DNA from: Cytophagales bacterium
GTDB taxonomy: Bacteria; Bacteroidota; Bacteroidia; Cytophagales; 172606-1
Assembly (NCBI GenBank): GCA_030446715.1
Contig: JAUJMU010000003.1
Coordinates: 596,093 to 660,092, forward strand
DNA length: 64,000 nucleotides
Direction of reading: 5' to 3'
Shown here in pieces: positions 15,556 through 24,610 of the stretch. The translations under genes and the position numbers were made by a program. The notes below the pieces were generated by a model. It was not told the origin of the DNA. It made no database searches and saw only the letters and a program-made list of their open reading frames with translations. Every line of letters begins with the position of its first letter. Position 1 is the stretch's first letter.

Positions 15556-16896
15556 CTAAATATTAACCGGTTGCATGCGCGGTGTAAGCAGGTGCATGAG
15601 TCCCCAGGCCACCAAATAGGCAGAGCCGCAGATAAAGAACATTACGTAGTAACCCGTTTCGATGGTACCGAGGCCTTTGTAATAATCCAGCAGCACCCCC
15701 GCCGACCGGGCAATCAGAATACCACCGACGGAACCGGCCATACCCCCCAGACCCACCACCGACGCAATGGCTTTTTTGGGAAACATGTCTGAAACCAGCG
15801 TAAAGATATTAGCTGACCATGCCTGGTGTGCCGAAGCCGCAAGGCCGATGATGATTACCGCAAACCACGGGCTGATGGCGCCAAGTGCCTGCGCCGTCAC
15901 CACCGGAATCACCAGCAGGGCATAAATAAACATTGCCGTTTTGCGGGCCCGGTACACCGGCCAGCCCAGGTTGATAAAGTAGCCCGACAACCACCCGCCA
16001 AGTATGCTGCCGAAAGTAGTCATGGTATAAACTGCCGCAATGGGTATGATGAGTTCGGTCTTGCTCATGCCATATTCCTTGTTCAGGAAGGAAGGCAGCC
16101 AGAAAAGATAGAACCACCAGACCGGGTCAGTCAGGAATTTACCAACAATAAAGGCCCATGTTTGCCGGTAGGTGAGCAGATTGAACCAGCTTACTTTTTC
16201 ACTCGCCCCTTCGGGCTCCTTTACGTCATCCTTCTGAATGTAATCGAGTTCCCGCTGAGTTACCCTTTTCTGCCGGGCTGGTATTTCGTAATACAGGAAC
16301 CAGAAGATCAGCCAGAAAAAACCAATTGCCCCGGTAATGATAAACGCCCATTCCCAGCCCATAGTAGCCGCAATCAATGGCACGGTGAGCGGCGCTACAA
16401 TTGCCCCTACGTTGGTGCCCGAATTGAAAACGCCGGTCGCAAAGGCTCGTTCCTTTTTTGGAAACCATTCAGCCGTAGTCTTCACGGCCGCCGGAAAGTT
16501 ACCGGCCTCACTGACGCCCAGCAGTGCCCGGGCAGCCACAAAGCCAAAAGTAGTGCGGGCAAAGGCGTGCAGCACCGCCGCCAGGCTCCATACCGTCAGT
16601 ACCACCGCATACCCCAGTTTGGTTCCGATTTTATCAATCAGCCAGCCTGCTCCCAGCATACCCACAGCGTAGGCAATCTGAAACGCAATAACCACGTTGG
16701 CATAATCGGTTTCCGACCAGCCGAAGAGCGGCTCGAGGTAGTCGTCTTTCAGCAAACTGATCACCTGCCGGTCGAGGTAGTTGATGGTGGTTGCAAAAAA
16801 AAGCAATGCTACAATCCGCCACCGGTAGGTGCCTACTTTGCCTTCCGTCGGGGGAGTGCCCACGGCCTGGGAAGAAGTTTTTTTAATCGTTTGCAT
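15556..16896 (-). CDS. exuT: MFS hexuronate transporter, ExuT type
   Basis: This 446-residue membrane protein of the major facilitator superfamily, anion:cation symporter family, probably imports glucuronate or galacturonate with protons. After a short cytoplasmic start comes YRWRIVALLFFATTINYLDRQVIS, the typical first helix of ExuT/GudP proteins. The motif GWLIDKIGTKLGY corresponds to MFS motif A, and RALLGVSEAGNFPAAVK is the family signature in helix 4. Twelve hydrophobic segments can be counted. It is the last gene of a five-gene group with uxaC, kdgK and eda, which supports hexuronate as substrate. Confidence 0.87.
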   Translation of the reverse strand: MQTIKKTSSQAVGTPPTEGKVGTYRWRIVALLFFATTINYLDRQVISLLKDDYLEPLFGWSETDYANVVIAFQIAYAVGMLGAGWLIDKIGTKLGYAVVLTVWSLAAVLHAFARTTFGFVAARALLGVSEAGNFPAAVKTTAEWFPKKERAFATGVFNSGTNVGAIVAPLTVPLIAATMGWEWAFIITGAIGFFWLIFWFLYYEIPARQKRVTQRELDYIQKDDVKEPEGASEKVSWFNLLTYRQTWAFIVGKFLTDPVWWFYLFWLPSFLNKEYGMSKTELIIPIAAVYTMTTFGSILGGWLSGYFINLGWPVYRARKTAMFIYALLVIPVVTAQALGAISPWFAVIIIGLAASAHQAWSANIFTLVSDMFPKKAIASVVGLGGMAGSVGGILIARSAGVLLDYYKGLGTIETGYYVMFFICGSAYLVAWGLMHLLTPRMQPVNI

Positions 16897-16932
16897 TCAA
16901 GGAAGTTAAAATGAGGTAAAAGGAAGTTTAAA

Positions 16933-17607
16933 CTACAAATTTTTTCTGATCCGGTCAATTGTTCCCATCACCTCCGTGATTTTAGCGGCCAGCGTGTCGA
17001 AGTCTTTCTTTGCCAGCAGGTCTTTGGGAAACAGTTGCGAACCGATTCCGACGCAGGTAACGCCTGCCTTGAACCAGCTTCTCAGGTTGTCTTCTTCCGG
17101 TTCCACCCCGCCCGTCACCATAAGGCTGCTCCAGGGAGAAGGTCCCTTTACGGCCGACACAAAGGCGGGGCTGGTGACGTTCCCGGGGAAAACCTTCACC
17201 ACTTCGGCCCCCAGCTCTTCGGCCCGCGAAACTTCGGTGAGGGTGCTGGCTCCGGGTATCCATGCGATTTTACGGCGGTGACAAACGGTAGCAACATCTT
17301 CCTTCAGCACCGGCTGCACGATAAAATCAGCGCCCAGCTGAATGTACAGCGCAGCGGTAGGCCCATCAAGAATAGTACCGGCACCTATCATCATTTCCGG
17401 AAACCTCGGTTCGGCGTAGCGGGTCAGTTCCGAAAATATTTCGTGGGCGTGATCGCCCCGGTTGGTGAACTCAAAGGCGCGGATGCCACCCCGGTAGCAG
17501 GCTTCCAGCACACCCTTGCAGGTCTCCGGGTCGGAGTGGTAAAACACAGGCACCAGCCCGGTCTCAGCCATGGTGGTGTAAACTTTGATGCGGGTAAATC
17601 GGGCCAA
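16933..17607 (-). CDS. eda: 2-keto-3-deoxy-6-phosphogluconate aldolase
   Basis: The enzyme cleaves KDPG into pyruvate and glyceraldehyde 3-phosphate, the last step of hexuronate breakdown. Seen are AFEFTNRGDH with the catalytic Glu, MMIGAGTILD, the Schiff-base lysine in EVVKVFPGN and the phosphate-binding end SLMVTGGVEPE. The length (224 residues) is that of Bacteroidota bifunctional KDPG/KHG aldolases. I place the start at the TTG codon at 17607 because MARFTRIKV is the conserved family start; the first ATG (17573) would remove it. It lies 45 bp after kdgK. Confidence 0.9.
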   Translation of the reverse strand: MARFTRIKVYTTMAETGLVPVFYHSDPETCKGVLEACYRGGIRAFEFTNRGDHAHEIFSELTRYAEPRFPEMMIGAGTILDGPTAALYIQLGADFIVQPVLKEDVATVCHRRKIAWIPGASTLTEVSRAEELGAEVVKVFPGNVTSPAFVSAVKGPSPWSSLMVTGGVEPEEDNLRSWFKAGVTCVGIGSQLFPKDLLAKKDFDTLAAKITEVMGTIDRIRKNL

Positions 17608-17630
17608 GGGATTGGGGTTAAAAGGGGTAA

Positions 17631-17657
17631 GTTATTTGTTATTTGTTATTTGTTATC
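17631..17657. repeat. Heptanucleotide tandem repeat (GTTATTT)
   Basis: Three exact copies of GTTATTT and one GTTATCT lie between kdgK and eda and reach the kdgK stop codon. Similar 7-base arrays of other sequence occur at 15526 and 28765. Confidence 0.8.
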
Positions 17658-18669
17658 TGAGCAGTTTACCCGATGAGTCGCCCTTCATCACGGTCTCGAT
17701 TTCCTCCACCGAAACCAGATTGGCGTCGCCCTCTACCGAATGCTTGAGAACCGAGGAAGCTACCGCAAAATCGAGGGCTTCCTGATCGGTGGGGTAATGG
17801 CCGAGGCCAAACAGCAGGCCGGCCACGAAAGCATCGCCGCCGCCGATGCGGTCCACGATGGGCACGATGGGATGCACCCGGGTGGTCAGGTGGTCCTGCC
17901 CGTTCCACATCATGCCGGCCAGCGTGTTGTGCGAGGCACTGACCGATTCGCGTTTGGTATTCACGATCCGCTTGATGCGGGGGTATACCTTCATAATTTC
18001 CTTTGCAGCCGCCAGCCAGGGACTGCCGCTGTCCTTTTCTGCTTCCAGCCCGAACATGTCTTTGGCGTCGCCCTTGCTGCAAAGGATCAGGTCGCAACCT
18101 GCCACCAGTTCGGGCATTACCTCGCGGGGCGTTTTGCCGTACTGCCAGAGGTTCCGGCGGTAATTGACATCCGCGGAAACTTTGACACCCAGGCGGTTTG
18201 CCACCCTGATGCCTTCCGCCAGCGTACGGGCCGCACCTTCCGAAATGGCCGGCGAGATGCCCGTCCAGTGGAACCATGCTGCTCCCGCCAGCACTTCCTC
18301 CCAGTTGACCATACCCGGTTCTATGCCGGCGAAGGCCGAATCCGCCCGGTCGTACACGACCTTGCTGGGCCGGCTGATGGCCCCGAATTCGACGAAGTAG
18401 ATGCCGAGGCGGTTGCCGCCGTACAAAATATGGTCCGTTTGTACGCCGTATTTCCGCAGCTGGGCAGTAGCGGCCCGTCCGAGATCATTGTCCGGGAACC
18501 GGGTCACGTGCCCGGCGGGTACGCCCAGTTGGGCCAGACTCACGGCCACGTTGGCTTCGCCGCCGCCGTAGGTGGCATTGAACGAACCGGCCTGAATAAA
18601 CCTTGAAAACCCCGGCGTGGAAAGCCGGAGCATGATTTCACCGAATGTGACTACTTTTCTGGATTGCAC
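17653..18669 (-). CDS. kdgK: 2-keto-3-deoxygluconate kinase (PfkB family)
   Basis: It phosphorylates 2-keto-3-deoxygluconate to KDPG with ATP in the cytoplasm. The 338-residue protein has the PfkB N-terminal signature FNATYGGGEANVAVSLAQLG and the C-terminal ATP/anion-hole motif VDRIGGGDAFVAGLLFGLG with catalytic Asp. WFHWTGISPAIS and NYRRNLW match sugar-binding parts of KDG kinases. The start is GTG at 18669 (reading MQSRKVVTFGEIML); no ATG is near that keeps the first strand. It is followed by eda and preceded by a Uma2 gene within the operon. Confidence 0.9.
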   Translation of the reverse strand: MQSRKVVTFGEIMLRLSTPGFSRFIQAGSFNATYGGGEANVAVSLAQLGVPAGHVTRFPDNDLGRAATAQLRKYGVQTDHILYGGNRLGIYFVEFGAISRPSKVVYDRADSAFAGIEPGMVNWEEVLAGAAWFHWTGISPAISEGAARTLAEGIRVANRLGVKVSADVNYRRNLWQYGKTPREVMPELVAGCDLILCSKGDAKDMFGLEAEKDSGSPWLAAAKEIMKVYPRIKRIVNTKRESVSASHNTLAGMMWNGQDHLTTRVHPIVPIVDRIGGGDAFVAGLLFGLGHYPTDQEALDFAVASSVLKHSVEGDANLVSVEEIETVMKGDSSGKLLR

Positions 18670-18691
18670 TGATTTGGAATAAATGGTTTGG

Positions 18692-19297
18692 TTAAAAATT
18701 CACTCCCTGGTAAATATCCGCCAGTTTGATGATTGCTTCTCCGCCCAGCAGTGTGAGGGAGTCTCCCGTATCGGGAAAAAGTTGTTTTTCCCACTGGCTT
18801 GCATTCTGCCTGCGAAAGTACTCTACCCGGACTTCCTCACCTGACACCAGCACGTACTCCTGAAGGGAAAGAATGCTCTGGCAGGCGGTGAATTTATCTT
18901 CCCGGTCGTAGGCTTCCGTACTTTTCGACAATACTTCTACAATCAGCACCGGGTTAAGCAGATTATCAAACTCCTTATCCTTCAGCAGCGGCTGGCCTTT
19001 TACCACTGTAATGTCAGGATAAAAGTAGCTGCCCGTGAGCGGATTATGAACACGCATGTCACTTGGGTAAACCCGAAAGTCATGGCCCCGCAAAGCTAAC
19101 TTAATCTCAAAGATCAGATTTGCCACCAGTAGATTGTGCTTTTCCCGTGCGCCTCCCATTTTGATTATTTTTCCGTTCAAAAACTCGTGCTTGTCTGCTC
19201 TTGACAAACTCCTCTCCCTGACCAGATATTCTTCGGGAGAAATAAAATCCACTACCCCCCGGGTAGCAGAAACGGGGGTTTCAATCAACAAAGCCAT
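18692..19297 (-). CDS. Uma2-family (DUF820) PD-(D/E)XK protein
   Basis: The 201-residue protein carries the Uma2 pattern: SPEEYLVRE near the start, LNGKIIKMGGAREKHNLLVANL, then YPDITVVKG with the nuclease Asp, PVLIVEVLSKSTEAYDREDK with the EVxS motif and a C-terminal EYVLV strand. The family belongs to the restriction-endonuclease fold, and its biological role is unknown. It is common in cyanobacteria and Bacteroidota. Here it sits between uxaC and kdgK, 12 bp after the first and 22 bp before the second, so it is likely co-transcribed with sugar-acid genes. Confidence 0.8.
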   Translation of the reverse strand: MALLIETPVSATRGVVDFISPEEYLVRERSLSRADKHEFLNGKIIKMGGAREKHNLLVANLIFEIKLALRGHDFRVYPSDMRVHNPLTGSYFYPDITVVKGQPLLKDKEFDNLLNPVLIVEVLSKSTEAYDREDKFTACQSILSLQEYVLVSGEEVRVEYFRRQNASQWEKQLFPDTGDSLTLLGGEAIIKLADIYQGVNF

Positions 19298-19309
19298 ATC
19301 CTTTATCTT

Positions 19310-20745
19310 TTACTCCGCAATGGAAAACCCAAAATACTCTTTTGCATTGTGATAACATATATTCTCTACCATTTTTCCCAGCCAGGCGCGGTCTTCGGGC
19401 AGTTCGCCGTTCCCGACGTCGTTGCCGAGCAGGTTGCAGAGAATGCGCCGGAAATATTCGTGCCGCGGGTACGACAGGAAGGACCGGGAGTCGGTGATCA
19501 TGCCCACGAAGCGGCTGAGCAGGCCCATATTGGAAAGGGCGTTCATCTGCCGCTCCATGCCGTCTTTCTGGTCCAGAAACCACCAGCCGGAGCCAAACTG
19601 CATCTTACCCGGCACGCTGCCGTCGTTGTAATTGCCGGTCATGGTGGCGTACAGTTCATTGTCACGCGGATTGAGGTTGTACAGAATGGTTTTGGCCAGG
19701 CGGTTGCCGGAATCGAGCCGGTCGAAAAATTTCGACATCGGGCGGGCCATTTCAAAATCCCCGATGCTGTCCCAACCCGTATCGGGACCAAGTTGCCGCA
19801 GCATCCGGGAATTGTTGTTGCGGATGGCACCGAGGTGATACTGCTGCGTCCAGGCCTTTTCGTGGTCCATCAGGGCAAACTCCACCAGCATGGCTGATTT
19901 GAACTTCTGCACTTCTTCCCCTGACAAGGTTATGCCGGAGCGGACTTTATTAAAAATGTCTTTGATTTCGCTTTCGGTGTAATCCTCCGCGTACATCTGC
20001 TCCAGGCCGTGGTCCGACAGCCGGCAGCCCATTGAAGCAAAGAAGTCGTGGCGCTGGCGGAGGGCGGTCAGGTAGGCGGAGAAGTCGGCGATGTCCGTGC
20101 CCGACACCTGGGCCAGTTTATCCAGCCAGGCGTTGAAAACATGGGGGTCCTCCGGCATCATGCCCTTGTCGGGCCGGAACGTGGGCAGCACCAGTACTTC
20201 AAAACCACTGTCGCGGATTTCCTGATGAAACGCCAGCGTGTCGGTCGGGTCGTCGGTGGTGCAGACCACTTTCACGTTCATCTTCCGGAGCAGGCTCCGG
20301 ACCGAATATTCCGGCCCCTGCAGCATGGCCGAAGCCTCGTCGTAGATTTCGCGGGCCGTCCCGCCGTTCAGTATTTTGTTGATTCCGAAGTACCGCCGCA
20401 GTTCCAGGTGGGTCCAGTGGTACAGCGGGTTGCGCATCGTATAGGGCACGGTTTCGGCCCACTTCCCGAATTTGGCAAAGTCGTCGGCGTCGCCGGTGAT
20501 GTATTTTTCGGGAATGCCGTTGGTGCGCATGGCCCGCCACTTGTAATGGTCGCCGTTCAGCCAGATCCGGGTCAGGTTGCTGAACTGCCGGTCTCCGGCA
20601 ATCTGGTCGGGCGGCAGGTGGCAATGGTAGTCAATGATGGGCATCCGGGCGGCGTGCTGGTGGTACAGGTACCGCGCCGTGTCAGTTTGCAGCAGGAATC
20701 TTCGGAAAGGAAGGATTTGCGGTTAGTGGCTATGTCGGTGATCAT
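19310..20745 (-). CDS. uxaC: Glucuronate isomerase, apparent frameshift near N-terminus
   Basis: The enzyme converts D-glucuronate to fructuronate (and galacturonate to tagaturonate). The open part from 20644 starts MPIIDYHCHLPPDQIAGDR with the metal-binding HxH motif and includes VCTTDDPTDTL, KFFDRLDSGNR and MITDSRSFLSYPRHEYFRR, all typical. Upstream, from ATG 20745, a different frame reads MITDIATNRKSFLSED; the family sequence (FLLQTDTARYLYHQHAA) then continues in the main frame. One missing base near 20696 explains this and is likely a sequencing error. Full length would be about 478 residues, as usual. First gene of the hexuronate operon. Confidence 0.88.
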
Positions 20746-20950
20746 GGTCGGGATCGGGATTTACAGGATTAAGGGATTGACAGGATTTACGGCGGCTATC
20801 TTTTCAGGAGGCCGGAGAAGCGGAAGGTGATTTCGGGTTAAACTGAATTTCATAGTTTCCATCGGTGAGTAGAAGCGTACTTGCGGAAAGCATATTCTTA
20901 ATCGGGGAATTTCACTTGATGGATGCATCTGATGTTCCTTTTTAATTGAT

Positions 20951-21591
20951 TTAATTGATGTTTATTACCGCTTTATCCTCCTCACTCCCGCAATTTCGGG
21001 ACACCTTCAGCATGAATTGCTTCTTTTCTTTCTCCCACTCCCGTTTATTCACTCCCAGATTTTCACTACACAGGGATTTAAAGCCGTCCTTTTGCAATGA
21101 AAGCATTTCAAATTTGTCCGAACAATCGGGATACGGAAAATCCCAGATGCAGAGCACAGTGAGAGGCTGACCTGTTTCGGGAATAAGTATATATTCTGAG
21201 TTGACCCGATTTTTCACGGCTAATTCTGCTTTCTGATCAATCCTGAATCCGGCTACATTTTTCATCACATATTCATCTTTGGTAGACAGGATTATTCTTA
21301 CAATAGAATACAGATGGGGGTCTCCCGCCAGATCCCGCAGATTCTCCAGTATCGGGGTATCTTCCTTTGTATCAAAATTCAGATCTGCTATATGTTTTTC
21401 GATTTCGATGGTGTGGATTGTATCAATAGCCCGATACTCCCGAAAGCTCCCCTGAGTAAAAGTTTTATACTTTTCAGAAGACTTTCCCGGAGTAGGGTAT
21501 ATTCCACAGGTGTTTTCTCCAGTATCTGTGAAATAGCATGATACGTTTCCCAGCCGCCTTCAAAATCGATGTATAAGTTATGATACTTCAT
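20951..21591 (-). pseudogene. Hypothetical protein gene with one frameshift
   Basis: The ATG at 21591 starts MKYHNLYIDFEGGWETYHAIS. After a frame change near 21470 the sequence goes on as TQGSFREYRAIDTIHTIEIEKHIADLNFD, KEDTPILENLRDL and, to the stop, FPYPDCSDKFEMLSL and KKQFMLKVSRNC. Together this gives one protein of about 212 residues. I do not recognise a family. No membrane segment or signal peptide is present. The single break may be a sequencing error. Confidence 0.5.
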
Positions 21592-21658
21592 CCGCTAACG
21601 CTGCAAGTGCAAAGTTTCATTCCATGACGCACAACAACCAAATACCCGTGACAAATTA

Positions 21659-22414
21659 CTACTTAATCATCAATTCCTCATAGGTCGGATATTGGGCCAG
21701 CAGGTCCTGTCCGCCGCAGGTGCCTTCGGTGGCAACCGGTAAGAACCGGGCAAACAGATCCTCGGAATACCAGTTCTTTTCGCGGGTGCGGCGCACGATT
21801 TCGCGGTGCCCGGCCTGCCGGTAGGCAAATTCTTCAAGGGCTTTGGCATTGCGCCAGAAGCTGACTGTAGCCTGCTGCACCACCGGCTTTTCCCCCACGC
21901 CTATCGAATACAGCAGTGCATCGGAGCTGTACAGCGAACGGCTGGCCTGCGGCACGTGGCGCCAGAAGTCGGCCAGTGCACCCGTCCGGATGGTGGCCCG
22001 GGTCAGCACTGCGACGGGAAGATCGGGAAAATGGAGGTCGGGGTAAGGCTGAAAAGGAGAAGTACCGTCCCATTTGCCGTGGGTTCGCAGGGGCAGCAAT
22101 TTGGCAGTCCAGATTTCGGATGCTTTCCGGCGGAAAGCTTCCATGGGTGCGGAGCCGAAAAAGGTATCCGCTGCCGCTTCGTTTTCCCAGACCGCCAGCA
22201 GGGCATACCGGCTAAAATCAGGCAGGAAGCTCAGAAAATTCTTGCCGCTGCCCATCATCTTGCCGAATGAAAGACCCTGTACCCGCTGCAGTTGACGGGG
22301 GAAAAGGCCCATCTGAACCAAAGCCCAGAACCGGCTGGCCATCGGGTAGCTGAAGATGGAAAAGGTAACGACCTGCCCGGCGGGGCTGAAACGAACCAGG
22401 GAGCGGAATGCCAT
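21659..22414 (-). CDS. crtA: Spheroidene monooxygenase-like protein (CrtA family)
   Basis: The 251-residue protein shows the pattern of CrtA-like carotenoid ketolases found in Bacteroidota: SYPMASRFWALVQMG near the start, SFGKMMGSGKNFLSFLPDFSRYALLAVWEN in the middle, then VAVLTRATIRTGALADFWRHVP and GVGEKPVVQQATVSFW. Haem-dependent CrtA adds a keto group to acyclic carotenoids, so the gene may modify pigment. No other carotenoid gene is near. Function is inferred from family only. Confidence 0.75.
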   Translation of the reverse strand: MAFRSLVRFSPAGQVVTFSIFSYPMASRFWALVQMGLFPRQLQRVQGLSFGKMMGSGKNFLSFLPDFSRYALLAVWENEAAADTFFGSAPMEAFRRKASEIWTAKLLPLRTHGKWDGTSPFQPYPDLHFPDLPVAVLTRATIRTGALADFWRHVPQASRSLYSSDALLYSIGVGEKPVVQQATVSFWRNAKALEEFAYRQAGHREIVRRTREKNWYSEDLFARFLPVATEGTCGGQDLLAQYPTYEELMIK

Positions 22415-22684
22415 GCTGAACTTTGGGGAGAAGATGCGTAAACGGGATGGCCTGACGCTTTTTACGCACCGGTGGCCGTTTTGATAACGCGGATCGGTAC
22501 CACAAAGTTTTTACCTCAGCCTGCATAACAGAGAAGCTTGTCGTTCAGGACACCCGGATAGCGGAATGCCCTTACTAAACAAGCTCCATTTCTTGAATGA
22601 GAGGTCACAATTGAAAATTGTAAACGGATCTGACGCACCCGGCTACCGTGTCCGGAAATGACCCTGTCCGCCCAATTTCAATTT

Positions 22685-23215
22685 TCAAATTGATACGCTC
22701 TCCATGGCAGGCATGAACTGGCGCATGTCGAGCTGCAGATTCAGGCCCTGTATGATGCCCATGCCCAACCGGACATCGGCCCGGAAGAAGTGGCAGAGCT
22801 GGCGCATGACGATCTCGTCCCGCTTCGGTCCGGAGATGCCTTTCATGGCTCCCACAATGTTGTTGATGGTGTTCTGCTGGTCCTGGGGCGACATGATCCG
22901 GAACAGATTGCCGGGCTGAGTATAGTTGGTCGTTGTCACCTTCCCCATTCCGGTCGTACCGTTCGCACTGCCCGAACACGGCCATCGGCGGCTCGCCTGC
23001 GGTTTTGTCTGGTTCCGGTCCGCCGAAGCTGTTGGGGTAATTTGATAAAGGAGAAAGTATGACTGCCAAAGCCATCCATGTGGCGATACCCGTAAGGCGT
23101 ACCGCGGTCGGAGAACAGGATCACCACCTGGTGCAGGCTTTCGGGGTTCAGTGACCAGTAGTCCCACATCCTGGCCGGGCTCTTGCAGTTGGTCTTCGGG
23201 TCACGCTTCTGGGTG
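22685..23215 (-). pseudogene. Catalase fragment with internal deletion
   Basis: Two separated catalase segments are joined. The first reads [23 protein letters not shown], then [23 protein letters not shown] (roughly residues 130-190 of clade-3 catalases). It is followed at once, in another frame, by [20 protein letters not shown] and NYTQPGNLFRIMSPQDQQNTI near the C-terminus. The roughly 200 residues between, including the proximal haem-ligand Tyr, are gone, and the N-terminus with the active-site His is missing too. It cannot encode an enzyme. Confidence 0.8.
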
Positions 23216-23320
23216 TGGATAGCCGCTATTCCTGATTTGATATTTGATATCTGCTATTTGTTATTTGATAACCTCCCGGCGTGCTTTCCGTAAACCTGAA
23301 TGAACCATTCAGTTAAAGTT

Positions 23321-23542
23321 ATGGCAGAGACAAAGCATGGAAAACCTTCCGGAGAAGGACAACCTAAAGGAACGGGCAACCTGCCGGTGAATCACATTGA
23401 CAACCTGGAAGAGAGAGACCGCATTGCGGATACCTACACCGACGGACCCGACCAGCCGGCCGCTAACGTACCGGTGAGGCACCCGAACCGGAACGTAAAT
23501 AAAGATCAGCTCGACCAGGACTCCTACGGTGGAGGCCATTGA
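23321..23542 (+). CDS. Small hydrophilic hypothetical protein
   Basis: The protein of 73 residues (80 if the ATG at 23300 is used) is rich in Gly, Asp, Asn and Pro: MAETKHGKPSGEGQPKGTGN, then NLEERDRIADTYTDGP, and RNVNKDQLDQDSYGGGH at the end. It has no membrane segment and is probably disordered. I prefer the second ATG because the bases between the two look like leader. It is followed by a strong terminator, which supports that it is a transcribed gene. The function is unknown. Confidence 0.55.
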   Translation: MAETKHGKPSGEGQPKGTGNLPVNHIDNLEERDRIADTYTDGPDQPAANVPVRHPNRNVNKDQLDQDSYGGGH

Positions 23543-23607
23543 TAGAAACCCGGGAAACTGAGCAGAGAACACGGGAGTTTACAGCATGGTAAACTGTTCA
23601 CAGAACT

Positions 23608-23642
23608 AAGCCCGCAAGGTGTTGAAAACCTTGCGGGTTTTA
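23608..23642 (+). terminator. Rho-independent terminator
   Basis: The stem CCCGCAAGGT, loop GTTGAAA, ACCTTGCGGG is followed by TTTT. It lies 65 bases after the small gene and could serve both strands. Confidence 0.8.
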
Positions 23643-23704
23643 TATGACCGGCAACGGCAATTGAGGTACCTCCAAAGTTATCACCCCTTGAACCCCAAAA
23701 CTTT

Positions 23705-24610
23705 TTACACCCCTACTCTCTTTATCTTCGCCTGCGGCAGCCAGTTGCGCAGGTTAGCCACTACCACCGAAAGCAGAATCAACCCGTAGGCAATCCACTG
23801 AGAGTAGGTAGCCTTTTCGCCGTAGTAGCCGAAAGCAAGGGCAAAGTTGATGATCGGATTGATGTACATCAGCGCACCCAGCGTACTGGCCGGCAGGCCT
23901 TTCAGGGCAAAAGCATTGAGAAACAACGGCAGCACCGTAAACACCGAACTCAGCACGAGGATCATCGCGAAGAAGTGCCCCTCCTGCGGCACCGGACCCC
24001 GGAAAGCCGTACCTGGCACCGACAGGCAGATCAGGGCCAGCAGCACCTGCATCGCCAGCAGCACGATGCGGTCGTATTCGCGCAGAATCCGTTGCGTGAT
24101 CAGGTACAGGGCGTAGCTGGTGGCGATAAACAGCGAAAACAGCAGATTGGTCAGAGAGTCAACGCCGATCAGGGCGCAGGCCGCCGCACTGATGATCAGC
24201 GCGGCCCACTGCGTGAGGTGCAGTTTCTCTTTGAGGAGCACGAACCCGAGCAGCGTAGTGATGATGGGGCACAGCAGGTAGGAAAATGAACCCGTCTGCA
24301 CGCTGATGTGGTTGATCACGTAAATAAAGGTCAGCCAGTTGACCGTCAGAAAAACACTGCCGGCAAGGGCGTTGCGCAGAAACTTCCGCTTCTCCGGCGG
24401 CGCGGCGTGACGGTACTGGTCAAGCGTACGCAGCAGCGAACTGCGGCGGAATACGCCGATGATAATGGCAAGGCAGAGCAGGGCAAAGGCAACCCGGTAG
24501 TACAGAATCTGATTGCTTTCGTACCCGTGCAGCTCCCGGATCGGCAATGAGATAAATCCAAAAACGATGAAAGTGGCAAATGCCGACAGATAATGCGGGT
24601 TCGTTTTCAT
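23705..24610 (-). CDS. rarD: EamA/RarD-type drug/metabolite transporter
   Basis: The 301-residue protein has ten predicted membrane helices in two EamA repeats. The sequence FIVFGFISLPIRELHGYESNQILYYR and VNWLTFIYVINHISVQTGSFSYLLCPIITTLLG resembles RarD, a member of the DMT superfamily of unclear substrate. The end is basic (QAKIKRVGV), so it is cytoplasmic. Its ATG (24610) directly follows the stop codon of the sensor kinase gene upstream on the same strand, so they are probably co-transcribed. Confidence 0.8.
   Translation of the reverse strand: MKTNPHYLSAFATFIVFGFISLPIRELHGYESNQILYYRVAFALLCLAIIIGVFRRSSLLRTLDQYRHAAPPEKRKFLRNALAGSVFLTVNWLTFIYVINHISVQTGSFSYLLCPIITTLLGFVLLKEKLHLTQWAALIISAAACALIGVDSLTNLLFSLFIATSYALYLITQRILREYDRIVLLAMQVLLALICLSVPGTAFRGPVPQEGHFFAMILVLSSVFTVLPLFLNAFALKGLPASTLGALMYINPIINFALAFGYYGEKATYSQWIAYGLILLSVVVANLRNWLPQAKIKRVGV

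Noticed and set aside
15826..16914. A 362-codon plus-strand frame opposite the hexuronate transporter
   Set aside because: It is antisense to a convincing MFS gene and has no recognisable domain; high-GC third positions create such frames.
17740..18606. A 288-codon plus-strand frame opposite kdgK
   Set aside because: Antisense shadow of a PfkB kinase with all motifs.
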